Shown here in pieces: positions 8,122 through 16,334 of a stretch of DNA of 44,062 nucleotides; positions within the stretch are counted from its first letter, which is position 1; each line of letters opens with the position of its first letter. The DNA is from Halonotius pteroides (lineage in GTDB: Archaea > Halobacteriota > Halobacteria > Halobacteriales > Haloferacaceae): NCBI RefSeq assembly GCF_003605635.1, contig NZ_QMDW01000020.1, positions 1-44,062 of the forward strand. Reading direction: 5' to 3'. The notes beneath the pieces are model-generated. The model was not told the DNA's origin. It did no database searches and saw only the letters and a list, made by a program, of their open reading frames with translations. The position numbers and the translations under genes are program-made.

Positions 8122-9193
8122 GGCCTATGTAACGCCATTTATTGGTAAATAACTTGCTTAAACATTATGAAGGACGAGACTCACAACAAACAGCAGCAGC
8201 CGCAACCCAGCGTCACGAGAACTGGTCATAGCGAGGCTCTGCTTGGCTAATCGATAGCTCGATTCGATGCCAAACCGCTTGCTGTAGTGGTGTCTGGCAT
8301 CGCGTGGTGTATCGATGAACGGCGCGTCAGCGGCGTAGCCGTGACGCGCCACTCCATTTTCGTCGTATCGTCCTCGCTGGTAGACACAGTCAATGAACAC
8401 AGGGAACGTTACCTTCCCGGTGAGTCCGTGCTCAATCTCACGGCTCCAGCCGCTGTTAAGCTCATCTTGAATCGTTTCGCCCCACTTGATGATCGGAACG
8501 ACATAGGCGTAGTTGTAGGCGTACAGCAGATTGAGACAAGTGCTGTTGTAGAAGCCCCGGTCGAGATAGACGGCCTTGACGCTGAGGTCAAGGCCATCAA
8601 GCAGTTCAAGGAACTCACCGAGTGCATCACCGGTGGTTTCGCCAGCGGTCAGCTGGCGAACCGCCAGGGTATAGCGTTTGTTTCGAACTCGGACGTAGAG
8701 GGTCGCATAGGCGTGAAATGACGTGGTACCGCGTTTCGCTTGTGAGGAGTACAGCGTCTCTGTTTCCTCCTCGTTACCGTAGTAGGGATCAAGGTGGAGG
8801 TCGGCACAGACCTCCACCGGTCGATCAGGCAGCGTCTCAACCGTATCTCGCTGGAGGAGTGTATCTCCAACCGATTCAACAGCGTTAAGATCGAATTGAT
8901 CGGTGAGATATCCACGGACGGTATTGGCGTGGGGCGATTCATCGGTCTTCTCGCAGATGTGGTTGATCGAGGTTCCGCCGGTGCTGGCGCCGGCGAGAAC
9001 CTCGTAGAGTTCCTCCGTCGTGGTATCAACGTTCTCTCCGAGATCAATCGGAAGTTCCTCTTCGAGGTTGTTGATCATAAAATTAAGCAGATGTTCTTCC
9101 TTTAGCTCGTTGTCAGCTCGGGGTGTTTGCACAGCTTCTCCGAGCGGACACTTCTACTAACCCGATGTGATCGACTGAGATTTGATTACCATC

Positions 9194-9487
9194 CGAGAGC
9201 GGCTATCCCACGCTGACTGGGCTCATATCCGGGCACTTTGCCGTCTTGTCGAGTACGTCAGATCCAAACGACCAGATCATAATGTAACTACTGAACAGGT
9301 TGCCCCCGGCTACACCAGCCAGCGGTGTTCTCACATTGACTGTTGATTTAGACACGAAAACAACCGGGATAGCGAGCAGTTCCGGTGTCCCAACTGTAGG
9401 TATGAGGTGCACGCGAAGCACAGTAGCGGAAAAACGTTGGATTACGGACGTACACAAGGAGAAACCCTCGCGCTTTAGCGCGGGGAA
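9194..9487 (+). pseudogene. decayed tnpB, 3' part, with right-end hairpin
   Basis: Continuation of the tnpB that stops at 6162. It reads ERLSHADWAHIRALCRLVEY, then a TTEQVAPGYTSQRCSHIDC stretch, an in-frame TGA, then FRHENNRDSEQFRCPNCRYE. This is the C-terminal RuvC segment plus the CxxC...CxxC zinc ribbon of TnpB, and the last catalytic Asp (normally in DYNAAKN) has become KHSSGK. It joins smoothly to the 5' part (…HIER + RLSHADW) once the intervening elements are removed. Confidence 0.85.
9465..9485 (+). repeat. IS200/IS605-type right-end hairpin of the tnpB element
   Basis: CCC-T-CGCGC, loop TTTA, GCGCG-GGG: a 21-base stem-loop right after the tnpB C-terminus. Haloarchaeal tnpB elements typically end in such a hairpin, and in active elements this region overlaps the 3' end of the guide (omega) RNA. 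Here the host gene is dead. Confidence 0.65.
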
Positions 9488-9854
9488 AGTCTCAACGTAC
9501 CTGTGACGGCGATAACACAGCCTGTGTTCCTTGTCCACGTCTGGGAGCGCAAACGCACCAGTAAGCGTGAATATAACTGGTGGAATGCTGAACGGCGACC
9601 GCTGTCGGCCACCTCTGGAGAACCGATCACCTGTAGTCTGGGTTTGCTGACGGCTGATTGAATCAAGTTAGGATCAGGGAGGACACACCCTAAAAAATGT
9701 AGTTATCTATCTTTAATCAAAGAAATCCGGCTAAACGGGACAAAATTGCTCTGGGGGCAACAACAAAACCGAGCCCGTGTCAGCTCCTGCAGTCGAAGTT
9801 ATTTTGCCTTGGTGATCCGACGTACTGACAGGTCCCAGTGGGCCGGAACCAAGC
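9488..9854. other. interval without a convincing gene
   Basis: About 370 bases between the dead tnpB and the P-loop kinase. A 54-codon open stretch (about 9503-9664, with FLVHVWERKRTSKREYNWW) has no match I recognise and no promoter. The 3' half (9690-9760) is AT-rich and probably contains the kinase promoter, but no clear TATA box at leaderless distance was found. Confidence 0.35.
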
Positions 9855-10433
9855 ATGACTGGAGATCACGGCGACATCGACAGGCGAGACCAGCCGGTCA
9901 TGACCGAGCGGGCCGACGCCACGAAAACTACCGAGCCCTGGCTGGTCGTCCTCTGTGGACTTCCGGGTGTAGGGAAATCCACCGTCGCGGAGTTCGTCGC
10001 CAAACGGTTGGGCGCAAAACGGCTTCGAACCGATGTGATCCGCAAAGATCTGTACGACGATCCCCAGTACACCGACAGAGAGATCGAACGGGTCTACCGC
10101 GAACTATTTGACCGCACTGAATCCGCGCTCAAAGCGGGTGACCCCATCGTTCTTGACGGCACGTTCGCCAAACGGGGGCACCGACGCACAGCTAAAGCGA
10201 TTGCTACGGGGGTAGGTGCAGGGTTTCGCTTGCTCGAAGTCGTCTGTGAGCGCCCGGTTGCCGAAGCGCGGATCGCCGACCGCAGGGATGGAATGAGCGA
10301 CGCTGACATCGAGGTCTACCGTGAGTTCCGCGAAGAGTTTCACCCGATCGAAATGTACCACGTCGCGATCGACAACTCCGGCTCGCAGGCGGAGACACGC
10401 GAACAGGTCGCACGGACGTTTTTCGATCGCTAG
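9855..10433 (+). CDS. P-loop kinase / AAA-type ATP-binding protein
   Basis: 192-residue cytoplasmic nucleotide-binding protein related to the predicted-kinase family COG0645 (gluconate-kinase and zeta-toxin-like fold). Walker A is GLPGVGKST (residues 36-44), followed by LRTDVIRKDL, the substrate-side Asp/Arg region of these kinases, and IVLDGTFAKRGHR as the Walker-B-like strand with catalytic Asp. CERPVAEARIADRRDGMSD is the lid with its arginines. The first 15 residues before Met16 (9900) are not conserved-looking, so translation may begin at 9900. The substrate is unknown. It converges on the HD phosphohydrolase, and the two stops overlap in a single CTAG (10430-10433). Confidence 0.75.
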   Translation: MTGDHGDIDRRDQPVMTERADATKTTEPWLVVLCGLPGVGKSTVAEFVAKRLGAKRLRTDVIRKDLYDDPQYTDREIERVYRELFDRTESALKAGDPIVLDGTFAKRGHRRTAKAIATGVGAGFRLLEVVCERPVAEARIADRRDGMSDADIEVYREFREEFHPIEMYHVAIDNSGSQAETREQVARTFFDR

Positions 10434-11590
10434 ACGATCCCCAGCACGCCACGGGCAGCCTGCCCGACCGACTCGGTCTGTTCGTCAGGACAGTAGACGC
10501 CAAGTCGCCAGCGGGCACGTTCTGCCAGCCGGATTCCTCCAACCAGCTCGGAGGCGTCCTCGAGCCGTTGGACGCCATCCCCGGCGACGACACTGGTCGA
10601 TGACTCCTTGAGCCGTGGCCGATCCGGAATGTCGACGATCACGTCGGTCGGATCAACCCCTGCCGCGTCAGCGATCTCCCGTTCCGCCCGCCGTTGTTCC
10701 TCGTAGCCCACATCGACAGTGCCCGGTGGGACATCCTCGATTCCCGTCCAGACCGCACGCTTGTACAGATCGCGGTGTTCCAAACGGTGTCCAAACACGG
10801 AGACATGCTCGGCCAGTGCAACGAGCAGGTCGTGGTCAGCCATCCGGCGGAACGACTCAATACCCACATCGGTTCGGTTCAGATATCGCTCACAGGCGCG
10901 GTCTAGCATTGCCCCGGCGATCCGGGAGACGTGGTGTCGGTAGACAACGGCGTTCATTAACGCGCGTGAGAACAGCATCGATTCAGCTGTCGCGACGTTG
11001 CCCTCACTAAGGACGAGTTGGTCGTTCTCCAGACGGAGTTCACGAATAAGCCGACTGTGATCGATCGCCCCATACGGCACGCCGGTATGATGAGCGTCGC
11101 GGGTGAGATAATCCATCCGGTCGACATCGAGTTCACCCGAGACGAGTGCGCCGAGCCGTCCCTCGCCTGCGACGAGGTCGGCGACACGCCCGGGGTCGAG
11201 TCCGAACTGTTCCAGGGTCTGACAGACTGGTCGATTGGGATCGGTCAGCAGCCAGTGGATCTCATCGTGATCGGTGCCTGTCCGCCGGTAAATCACATCC
11301 TCAGTCTGGTGGCCGTATGGCCCATGCCCAGCGTCGTGGAGGAGTGCGGCGGCCCGGAGGTGTGCCGCGGTGGAGGTGTCGATGTCGAGATGGTTGACAG
11401 CAGTGTCAGCAAGATGGTAGACGCCGAGGCTGTGTTCAAACCGGGTATGATTGGCAGCGGGGTATACCAGTCGGACTGTTGAGAGTTGTTTGACGTTGCG
11501 AAGCCGCTGGACGGTCGGTGTGTCGATCAGGGCTTCGGCAGCTCGATTAAGCGCGATGTAATCGTGAACGCTGTCCTTAATCGGTTTCAT
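10430..11590 (-). CDS. HD-domain phosphohydrolase
   Basis: 386-residue soluble metal-dependent HD hydrolase of the dGTPase/SAMHD1-like type common in archaea. It starts MKPIKDSVHDYIALNRAAEA, the usual beginning of this family; the open frame continues 9 codons further upstream, but that part is not typical. Metal-binding residues lie in HTRFEHSLGVYHLA (first His) and ALLHDAGHGPYGH (HD pair), with a later Asp in GELDVDRMDYLTRDAHHTG. The C-terminal third is divergent and acidic. Homologues cleave dNTPs or related nucleotides; the substrate here is inferred only from family. Its stop shares CTAG with the convergent kinase. Confidence 0.88.
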   Translation of the reverse strand: MKPIKDSVHDYIALNRAAEALIDTPTVQRLRNVKQLSTVRLVYPAANHTRFEHSLGVYHLADTAVNHLDIDTSTAAHLRAAALLHDAGHGPYGHQTEDVIYRRTGTDHDEIHWLLTDPNRPVCQTLEQFGLDPGRVADLVAGEGRLGALVSGELDVDRMDYLTRDAHHTGVPYGAIDHSRLIRELRLENDQLVLSEGNVATAESMLFSRALMNAVVYRHHVSRIAGAMLDRACERYLNRTDVGIESFRRMADHDLLVALAEHVSVFGHRLEHRDLYKRAVWTGIEDVPPGTVDVGYEEQRRAEREIADAAGVDPTDVIVDIPDRPRLKESSTSVVAGDGVQRLEDASELVGGIRLAERARWRLGVYCPDEQTESVGQAARGVLGIV

Positions 11591-12360
11591 TATATCGGAG
11601 ACGGCCCCCCGGCGCAACTCGGTTTCGATCGGGTTCGAGTTGTTACACTCCGGTCTGTGTTCAAGCCAACCCGTTGGTCTGGCAGTTGAGTCTACAGGCG
11701 ATCAGGGGCTTTCGCCGCTAAAGCGAGTCACGTCGATATCAGTAGGAAATGAGTCAAAATATTGTCTCTGTCAGGGATAAGCGTGCCATCGGCAGGTGAA
11801 CTGCCGCGGTATCGTGTTTGTGACTGATGGCAGGCTCGTTGCCGACTGGGTCACAGAGAGCGACATCCAGTTTCTTCCAGAAGCCCTTGATGGAGATTTT
11901 CGGTTCCTTCAACCAGTTCGGGCTTACGCTGCTGGGGTTCGGAAAAATGAACAGCAGGCTCAATACTGCTAGCAAGACAGTATATATCCGAATTTTACTA
12001 AATCTGCTGGTAGAGACCTTCTAATCAAGAAATGATTCAAGCAGCAGCTCGTGAATTTCGGGTATTTACCGGCTGACACGGCGAATACCACGGGGATTGA
12101 CCCCGAGGCGGTTCACCACGGTCAACGTTGGCGACATGCTCACGATCGGTTCCAACGCGGAAGAGTAATTCAATTTTTGATTATATAAAATTTCATGTTC
12201 TTACATTACAGAAATATACTTGTTTCACAAGTTCCTTGGGTAAATATGGGAAATTCTAGGACAGATAGAAAAAATATTATAGAAAACATATATAATTACA
12301 TCCTTGCGAATAACTGCACCACTGGTGACCAGATAATAATAAACAGTAGGGTATATCGTT
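11591..12360. other. low-GC interval with one short unrecognised open frame
   Basis: About 770 bases, increasingly AT-rich toward the lactate permease. Besides the short frame listed separately (11796-11972), nothing recognisable is present. The last 40 bases hold the permease promoter: ATAATAAA at about 12335-12343, 18-26 bases before its GTG. Confidence 0.4.
11796..11972 (+). CDS. short unrecognised open frame, possibly a gene fragment
   Basis: A 58-codon frame with GTG start, reading VNCRGIVFVTDGRLVADWVT, then SDIQFLPEALDGDFRFLQPV. Its composition resembles a haloarchaeal coding sequence and the FVTDGRLVADWVTESDIQFL portion looks like a real beta-alpha segment, but I do not recognise a family and there is no evident promoter or ribosome-binding site. 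It may be the 3' remnant of a larger gene in this decaying region. Confidence 0.25.
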   Translation: MNCRGIVFVTDGRLVADWVTESDIQFLPEALDGDFRFLQPVRAYAAGVRKNEQQAQYC

Positions 12361-14055
12361 GTGAGTGAGCCGTTGTTGACGATAGCGGCCGGACTACCGC
12401 TCATCGCTGCGGTGGTGCTTCTTGTTGGTGCGCTCTGGCCAGCAACAAAGGCGATGCCGGTTGTGTGGGTGATTGCTGTGGTCATAGCGGCTACAGCTTG
12501 GCAGCTTCCGGTTCGGTGGATCGCGGCAGCGACGATGTGGGGAGTGTTGCTCGCCACTGAAATACTCTGGATCGTATTCGGGGCGTTGGTGTTGCTGTAT
12601 ACGCTGCAACGAGCTGGCGCAATAGCACATATCGCCTCAGGGTTTGCTTCGATTAGCAGCGATCACCGCGTTCAGACGATTCTTATTGGTTTCTTTTTGA
12701 CAACGTTTCTTACGGGCGTTGCCGGATTTGGTACCCCTGCAGCCATCGTTGCACCACTGCTTGTCAGTCTTGGTTTTCCGGCGCTGGCAGCTGTCATCGT
12801 TGCGCTCCTAGGACACGCGATCGCAACAACATTTGGTGCTGTCGGCGTTCCGATCCGGCCGGGGGTAGCCGACGCGATCGGGTCTATCACAGGGGTTTCT
12901 GCTACCGAGGCGACAGCATTTGCTGCCGATGTTAGCGGTCTTGCTGCCGCTTACCATCTTCTCCCGGGATTGTGTATTCCGCTTGTTACGGTCTCTATGC
13001 TCGTGTACTTTTTCGGTGATGTCACTGACCGGTCGCTTGCGGCAGTACGACCAATTATGCCGCTCGCGTTATTTGCTGGAGTAGCATTTATTATTCCGTT
13101 TGTCGCAGCGGCAGTACTCATCGGCCCGGAGTTTCCGTCTATCATTGCACCAATGATCGGCGGCGGTGTGACTGTTGCGGCGCTTAGACGTGGGATGTTC
13201 CATCCTGAAGACGAATGGCGACTTCCTGAGCCGGAGGCATGGCCAGATGCGTGGAAGACTTCAGTAGATAGCGGTCGCCCGGCTGCTTCCGGTTCAGGCG
13301 TTGCTACTGATGGCGGCGCGTCTATGTCGCTGGTGCGCGCATGGCTTCCATACCTGATCCTTGTCGTTCTTCTTATTGTAACGCGTACTTTCACTCCAAT
13401 CGGAGCGATTCTTACAGATATCACACTGTTTGCGCCGGTTTGGAGTGACATATTCGGAACGACGATCACAAACGGTGTTGAGTGGGCGTTTGCTCCGGGT
13501 ACATGGCTTATACTCACCGCACTCGCTGCGATTCCATTGTACGGACTCTCTGGTGGCGATGTCAGACAAGCGTTGGGCGACGCCAAGACCACCGTTGCCG
13601 ACCCTGCCGTGGCACTCGTGTTTATTATCGGTACCGTTGGTATCCTGCTTCACTCAGGCCAGTATCCAGGTGCGCCCGGTGAAACAAGCATGATGCTTAC
13701 TCTCGCCAACGGAATAGGAGGCACGCTCAATGGGGTATATAGCTTAGTAGTCGCGCCAATCGGCGTAATTGGAACATTTGTCACCGGTTCTGTTATGGTC
13801 TCGAACGTTACGTTCAGTGCCTTACAGTACGAGTTAGCTGGTGAACTGTCACTCAGCCAGACACACGTGATCGCCGCACAGGCTGCTGCGGGAGGCATGG
13901 GCAATGCCATTTCGGTTCACAATGTAATCGCAGCACTCGCCACTGTCGGCCTTGTTGGCGAGGAAGGGAAGGTAATTAGACTGAATCTAATCCCGGTCGT
14001 AGCATACACGCTCGTCGTTGCTATCTTACTTACAATTACTGCTACAATCGGATAA
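12361..14055 (+). CDS. lctP: L-lactate permease family transporter
   Basis: 564-residue polytopic membrane protein of the LctP/LldP lactate permease family, which imports L-lactate (or glycolate) with protons or sodium. About 12-14 hydrophobic helices run through the protein. Family landmarks include TFLTGVAGFGTPAAIVAPLL (near residue 120) and ATTFGAVGVPI (near 155), and the C-terminal AAQAAAGGMGNAISVHNVIA, which is highly characteristic. A hydrophilic cytoplasmic loop (about 280-320, rich in Pro, Gly and Ser) separates the halves. The GTG start follows a TATA-like ATAATAAA by about 20 bases, suggesting a leaderless transcript. No lactate dehydrogenase gene is adjacent; the nearest metabolic gene is the convergent aldehyde dehydrogenase. 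GC is clearly lower than in the core region. Confidence 0.93.
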   Translation: MSEPLLTIAAGLPLIAAVVLLVGALWPATKAMPVVWVIAVVIAATAWQLPVRWIAAATMWGVLLATEILWIVFGALVLLYTLQRAGAIAHIASGFASISSDHRVQTILIGFFLTTFLTGVAGFGTPAAIVAPLLVSLGFPALAAVIVALLGHAIATTFGAVGVPIRPGVADAIGSITGVSATEATAFAADVSGLAAAYHLLPGLCIPLVTVSMLVYFFGDVTDRSLAAVRPIMPLALFAGVAFIIPFVAAAVLIGPEFPSIIAPMIGGGVTVAALRRGMFHPEDEWRLPEPEAWPDAWKTSVDSGRPAASGSGVATDGGASMSLVRAWLPYLILVVLLIVTRTFTPIGAILTDITLFAPVWSDIFGTTITNGVEWAFAPGTWLILTALAAIPLYGLSGGDVRQALGDAKTTVADPAVALVFIIGTVGILLHSGQYPGAPGETSMMLTLANGIGGTLNGVYSLVVAPIGVIGTFVTGSVMVSNVTFSALQYELAGELSLSQTHVIAAQAAAGGMGNAISVHNVIAALATVGLVGEEGKVIRLNLIPVVAYTLVVAILLTITATIG

Positions 14056-14107
14056 CATCAGTTGTTGCTAATATAATAATTTCTATCGAAAAGCCAACTG
14101 TGACCGA

Positions 14108-14299
14108 TCAACCGTTGCTAGTTTCGATTTCTGATAGATCATCGAAGCTGAACGCTGATGGCTCAGTTGATTGCGTTACTTCGCCGCTGGGATGCTGAGC
14201 GACAGCAATTGAGCCTGCTTCGTGAGCGAGAGCAAACCGCCGGATAGGATCGGCATCAGTGTAGTTGTCCGGAGCGTCGATATTGACACGGTCGGCCAT
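14108..14299 (-). CDS. small acidic hypothetical protein
   Basis: 63-residue frame beginning MADRVNIDAPDNYTDADPIR and ending DDLSEIETSNG. Composition is strongly acidic, as expected for a real haloarchaeal protein, unlike the shadow frames around it. No domain, membrane segment or cysteine cluster is visible and I do not recognise the family. The open frame extends 11 codons upstream of this Met. It lies between the stops of the convergent permease and aldehyde dehydrogenase genes, on the same strand as the latter and downstream of it. Confidence 0.45.
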   Translation of the reverse strand: MADRVNIDAPDNYTDADPIRRFALAHEAGSIAVAQHPSGEVTQSTEPSAFSFDDLSEIETSNG

Positions 14300-14448
14300 G
14301 CTGCTGGTTTGGAGACAGACCCATCCGGCCAAAACAAGAGCTACTTTTGTGGCATGTTCATCTTAGTCGGAGGATGTCATCAGGGGCAATGGCGACCTAT
14401 CGGGCGCAGAGTTCGCCGTCGACCGACGGGAATGGAACGGTTATGACT

Positions 14449-15972
14449 CTACAAGCTGATATTGATCGTTTTGGTCTGGGTGTAGTGGTCAACAGCCTCT
14501 TTACCGATCTCGCGACCGATCCCTGACTGTTTGTACCCACCGAACGGCTGGCCCGCAGGGAAGTCGTTGTACGTGTTGACCCAGATATGGCCCGCCTCGA
14601 TATCCTTCGCACACTGATGAGCCCTCGTGAGATCCTCAGTAAGGATTCCGGCAGCAAGGCCGTAATCGACATCGTTGGCCAACTCAATCATCGTCTCGTA
14701 CTCACTCCAAGTGAAGACCTCCTGAACGGGTCCAAAGATCTCCTCCTGAACCGGCTTGGAGTCGTGATCGATTTCGTCGATCAGCGTCGGCGCAACAAAA
14801 CAGCCGTCCGAGAGTGCCTCGTCGTCGGGTTGACTCCCACCGGTAACGAAGGCCGCACCCTCTTGATCGGCCTCCTCAATGTAGCTCATCGTTCGTTCGA
14901 CTTGTTCGGTGGTCACCTTCGGGCCGAGGTCTGTTGAGTCAAGCAGGGGGTCATCGACATTCAATGCCTCGGCTGCAGCGGCCAGTTCGTCAAGGAACTC
15001 AGCTTTGATGTCTTCGTGGACGAAGAGCCGTGATCCAGCACAACAGCACTCGCCGGTATTGAAGAAAATCGCTGTGATTGTCGTTTCGACGGCTTGTTCG
15101 AGGTTGGCGTCAGGGAACACGACAAGCGGGCTTTTACCGCCAAGTTCAAGCGTAACATCGGTAATATTGTCAGCCGCGCTTTTCATCACCTTGCTTCCAA
15201 CCGCGGTCGATCCAGTAAATGCCAACTTCCGAATCTGGCCATGTTCTGACAGGGGTTCGCCAGCGTCTGAACCAAACCCGGTGACGATGTTGACGACACC
15301 ATCAGGGATCACGTCGTTGGTCTCTTCCAGCAGCTTGAGAATCGACAGCGGCGTTTCCTCAGCCGGTTTGAGAACGACACTGTTTCCGGCCGACAGCGCA
15401 GGGCCAAGCTTCCATGCAGCCATCAAGAGTGGAAAGTTCCATGGAATTATCTGGCCGACGACACCGTAGGGCTCCTCGATTGTCTGGCCGTGGCGGCTGT
15501 CGTCGGTGTCGACCGTCCGACCATCATGTGAGCGGGCGATTCCCGCAAAATAACGGAAGTGGTCGATGACAAGCTCAATGTCGATACGCGCCTCAGTAAT
15601 CGGTTTTCCGTTATCAAGAGATTCCAGTCGGGCAAACTCTTCATCTTTGGCCTCAATGCGGTCGGCGATGGCCTCAAGCATCGCCTGCCGTTCAGCGGCC
15701 GAGAAGCCACTATATCTCTCGTCATAGGCCTCCCACGCTGCGTCAATAGCACGATCGATATCGTCAGCGACGCCGGCCTGCACCTCAGCAAGCCTCTCAC
15801 CGGTGGTTGGGTCGGTTGTCTCAAAGGTCTCACCAGAAGCACTCGGCACCCACTCGCCGCCGATATACAGTTCCCGATGTTCTGGGAGAACTTCGCTTGC
15901 AGCCTGTTCGTGCCGCTTTTTGATCGCAGATTTACGTTCGGAGGGAGTCTGTGGTGTGTCATCTACTGACAT
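14449..15972 (-). CDS. NAD(P)-dependent aldehyde dehydrogenase
   Basis: 507-residue soluble ALDH-superfamily enzyme oxidising an aldehyde to the acid. Visible motifs are PWNFPLLMAAWKLGPALSAG (cofactor-binding Asn near 175), FTGSTAVG, LELGGKSP (general-base Glu near 273), NTGECCCAGSR (catalytic Cys near 305), EEIFGPV and the C-terminal PFGGYKQSGIGRE. Length and motifs fit the betaine/phenylacetaldehyde/retinal-type group rather than methylmalonate-semialdehyde dehydrogenase; the substrate is not determinable. A run of three cysteines at the active site is characteristic of several members. TTTAATCATAATTA upstream (complement of about 15995-16010) is a plausible promoter. It converges on lctP. 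Confidence 0.93.
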   Translation of the reverse strand: MSVDDTPQTPSERKSAIKKRHEQAASEVLPEHRELYIGGEWVPSASGETFETTDPTTGERLAEVQAGVADDIDRAIDAAWEAYDERYSGFSAAERQAMLEAIADRIEAKDEEFARLESLDNGKPITEARIDIELVIDHFRYFAGIARSHDGRTVDTDDSRHGQTIEEPYGVVGQIIPWNFPLLMAAWKLGPALSAGNSVVLKPAEETPLSILKLLEETNDVIPDGVVNIVTGFGSDAGEPLSEHGQIRKLAFTGSTAVGSKVMKSAADNITDVTLELGGKSPLVVFPDANLEQAVETTITAIFFNTGECCCAGSRLFVHEDIKAEFLDELAAAAEALNVDDPLLDSTDLGPKVTTEQVERTMSYIEEADQEGAAFVTGGSQPDDEALSDGCFVAPTLIDEIDHDSKPVQEEIFGPVQEVFTWSEYETMIELANDVDYGLAAGILTEDLTRAHQCAKDIEAGHIWVNTYNDFPAGQPFGGYKQSGIGREIGKEAVDHYTQTKTINISL

Positions 15973-16334
15973 AGCAACAACTGCTACACATTAATTATGA
16001 TTAAACGTTAGGATTATTCAACAGTCAGTAGCCAAGAGTATCACAGGCCAGTTGCTCGGGTCTGAATCACCCGACGAGCCTAATGGGCTTCGGTGATGTA
16101 GTTCATGATTGTAGTTCATACACCCGCACTGGCCGACCACCGTCGTCAACGGTCTGGACGCCACTGCCGTCAGGTGGAATAATCCGAGACGTGGCTAACC
16201 AACTCCCTACAGCGTACTGTAGAATTGTTGGTTAGCTCACTACAGATGGTTCTGAGTCCTCTGAGTGAGCAACTCAGCTGTCAGAGCATCGAAATTGATA
16301 CTAGTTGCCATGCAAGATAGAAGGCACAGGTCGG
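15973..16334. other. intergenic region upstream of aldehyde dehydrogenase
   Basis: Holds the aldehyde dehydrogenase promoter on the minus strand and, further right, a short minus-strand gene fragment (16103-16231). The palindrome CTACAGCGTACTGTAG occurs near 16207-16222. No other coding sequence was recognised. Confidence 0.4.
16103..16231 (-). pseudogene. C-terminal fragment, possibly of a winged-helix regulator
   Basis: 43-codon open stretch ending SRIIPPDGSGVQTVDDGGRP, then VRVYELQS and stop. Upstream it runs into a stop with no start codon, so only a tail remains. The ending resembles the wing and C-terminus of haloarchaeal winged-helix proteins, but this is a weak resemblance. Most likely debris. 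Confidence 0.3.

Larger units (their letters stand above)
6777..8167 (-). mobile_element. IS630-like insertion sequence inside ISH3
   Basis: Element of about 1.12 kb once the inner MITE and its duplication are removed. The ends are inverted: TAATGTCTAAG at 6777 against the reverse complement TAATGTTTAAG at 8167, with further matches (TTTACC, TAAAT) inside. Direct flanks are TGA on both sides (6774-6776 and 8168-8170), and removing the element with one TGA exactly restores the ISH3 transposase frame. The IS630 family normally duplicates TA; an alternative reading with TA duplicated (6777-6778/8166-8167) does not restore the frame. Confidence 0.8.
6593..9132 (-). pseudogene. ISH3-family transposase, split by an IS630-like insertion
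   Basis: DDE transposase read on the minus strand in two blocks, 9132-8168 and 6773-6593. The first block gives about 320 residues (MQTPRADNELKEEHLLNFM at the start, then EVCADLHLDPYYG, KAVYLDRGFYNS and YSKRFGIESSYR, the last carrying the catalytic Glu). It runs to SLVLH and then hits a stop inside the inserted element. Deleting the insertion with one copy of TGA restores the frame to VVSLVLQNSWRYLHW and then YVAAPRRGGRHLWEW, ending DERFFR, giving 381 residues, normal for the family. So the gene was intact until the IS630-like element entered codon ~320. Confidence 0.9.
6422..9193 (-). mobile_element. ISH3-family insertion sequence, interrupted
   Basis: ISH3-type element inserted in tnpB. 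The duplicated target may be CGAGAG (6154-6159 and 9194-9199). If 6160-9193 is taken as the element and the inner IS630-like element (1391 bp plus its 3-bp duplication) and MITE copy A (259 bp plus about 9) are subtracted, about 1.37 kb remains, the usual size for the ISH3 family. I could not identify convincing terminal inverted repeats, so both ends are approximate. Its transposase is described separately. Confidence 0.7.

Noticed and set aside
13430-13693. Overlapping frames inside lactate permease
   Set aside because: Shadows of the permease gene; composition unlike haloarchaeal proteins.
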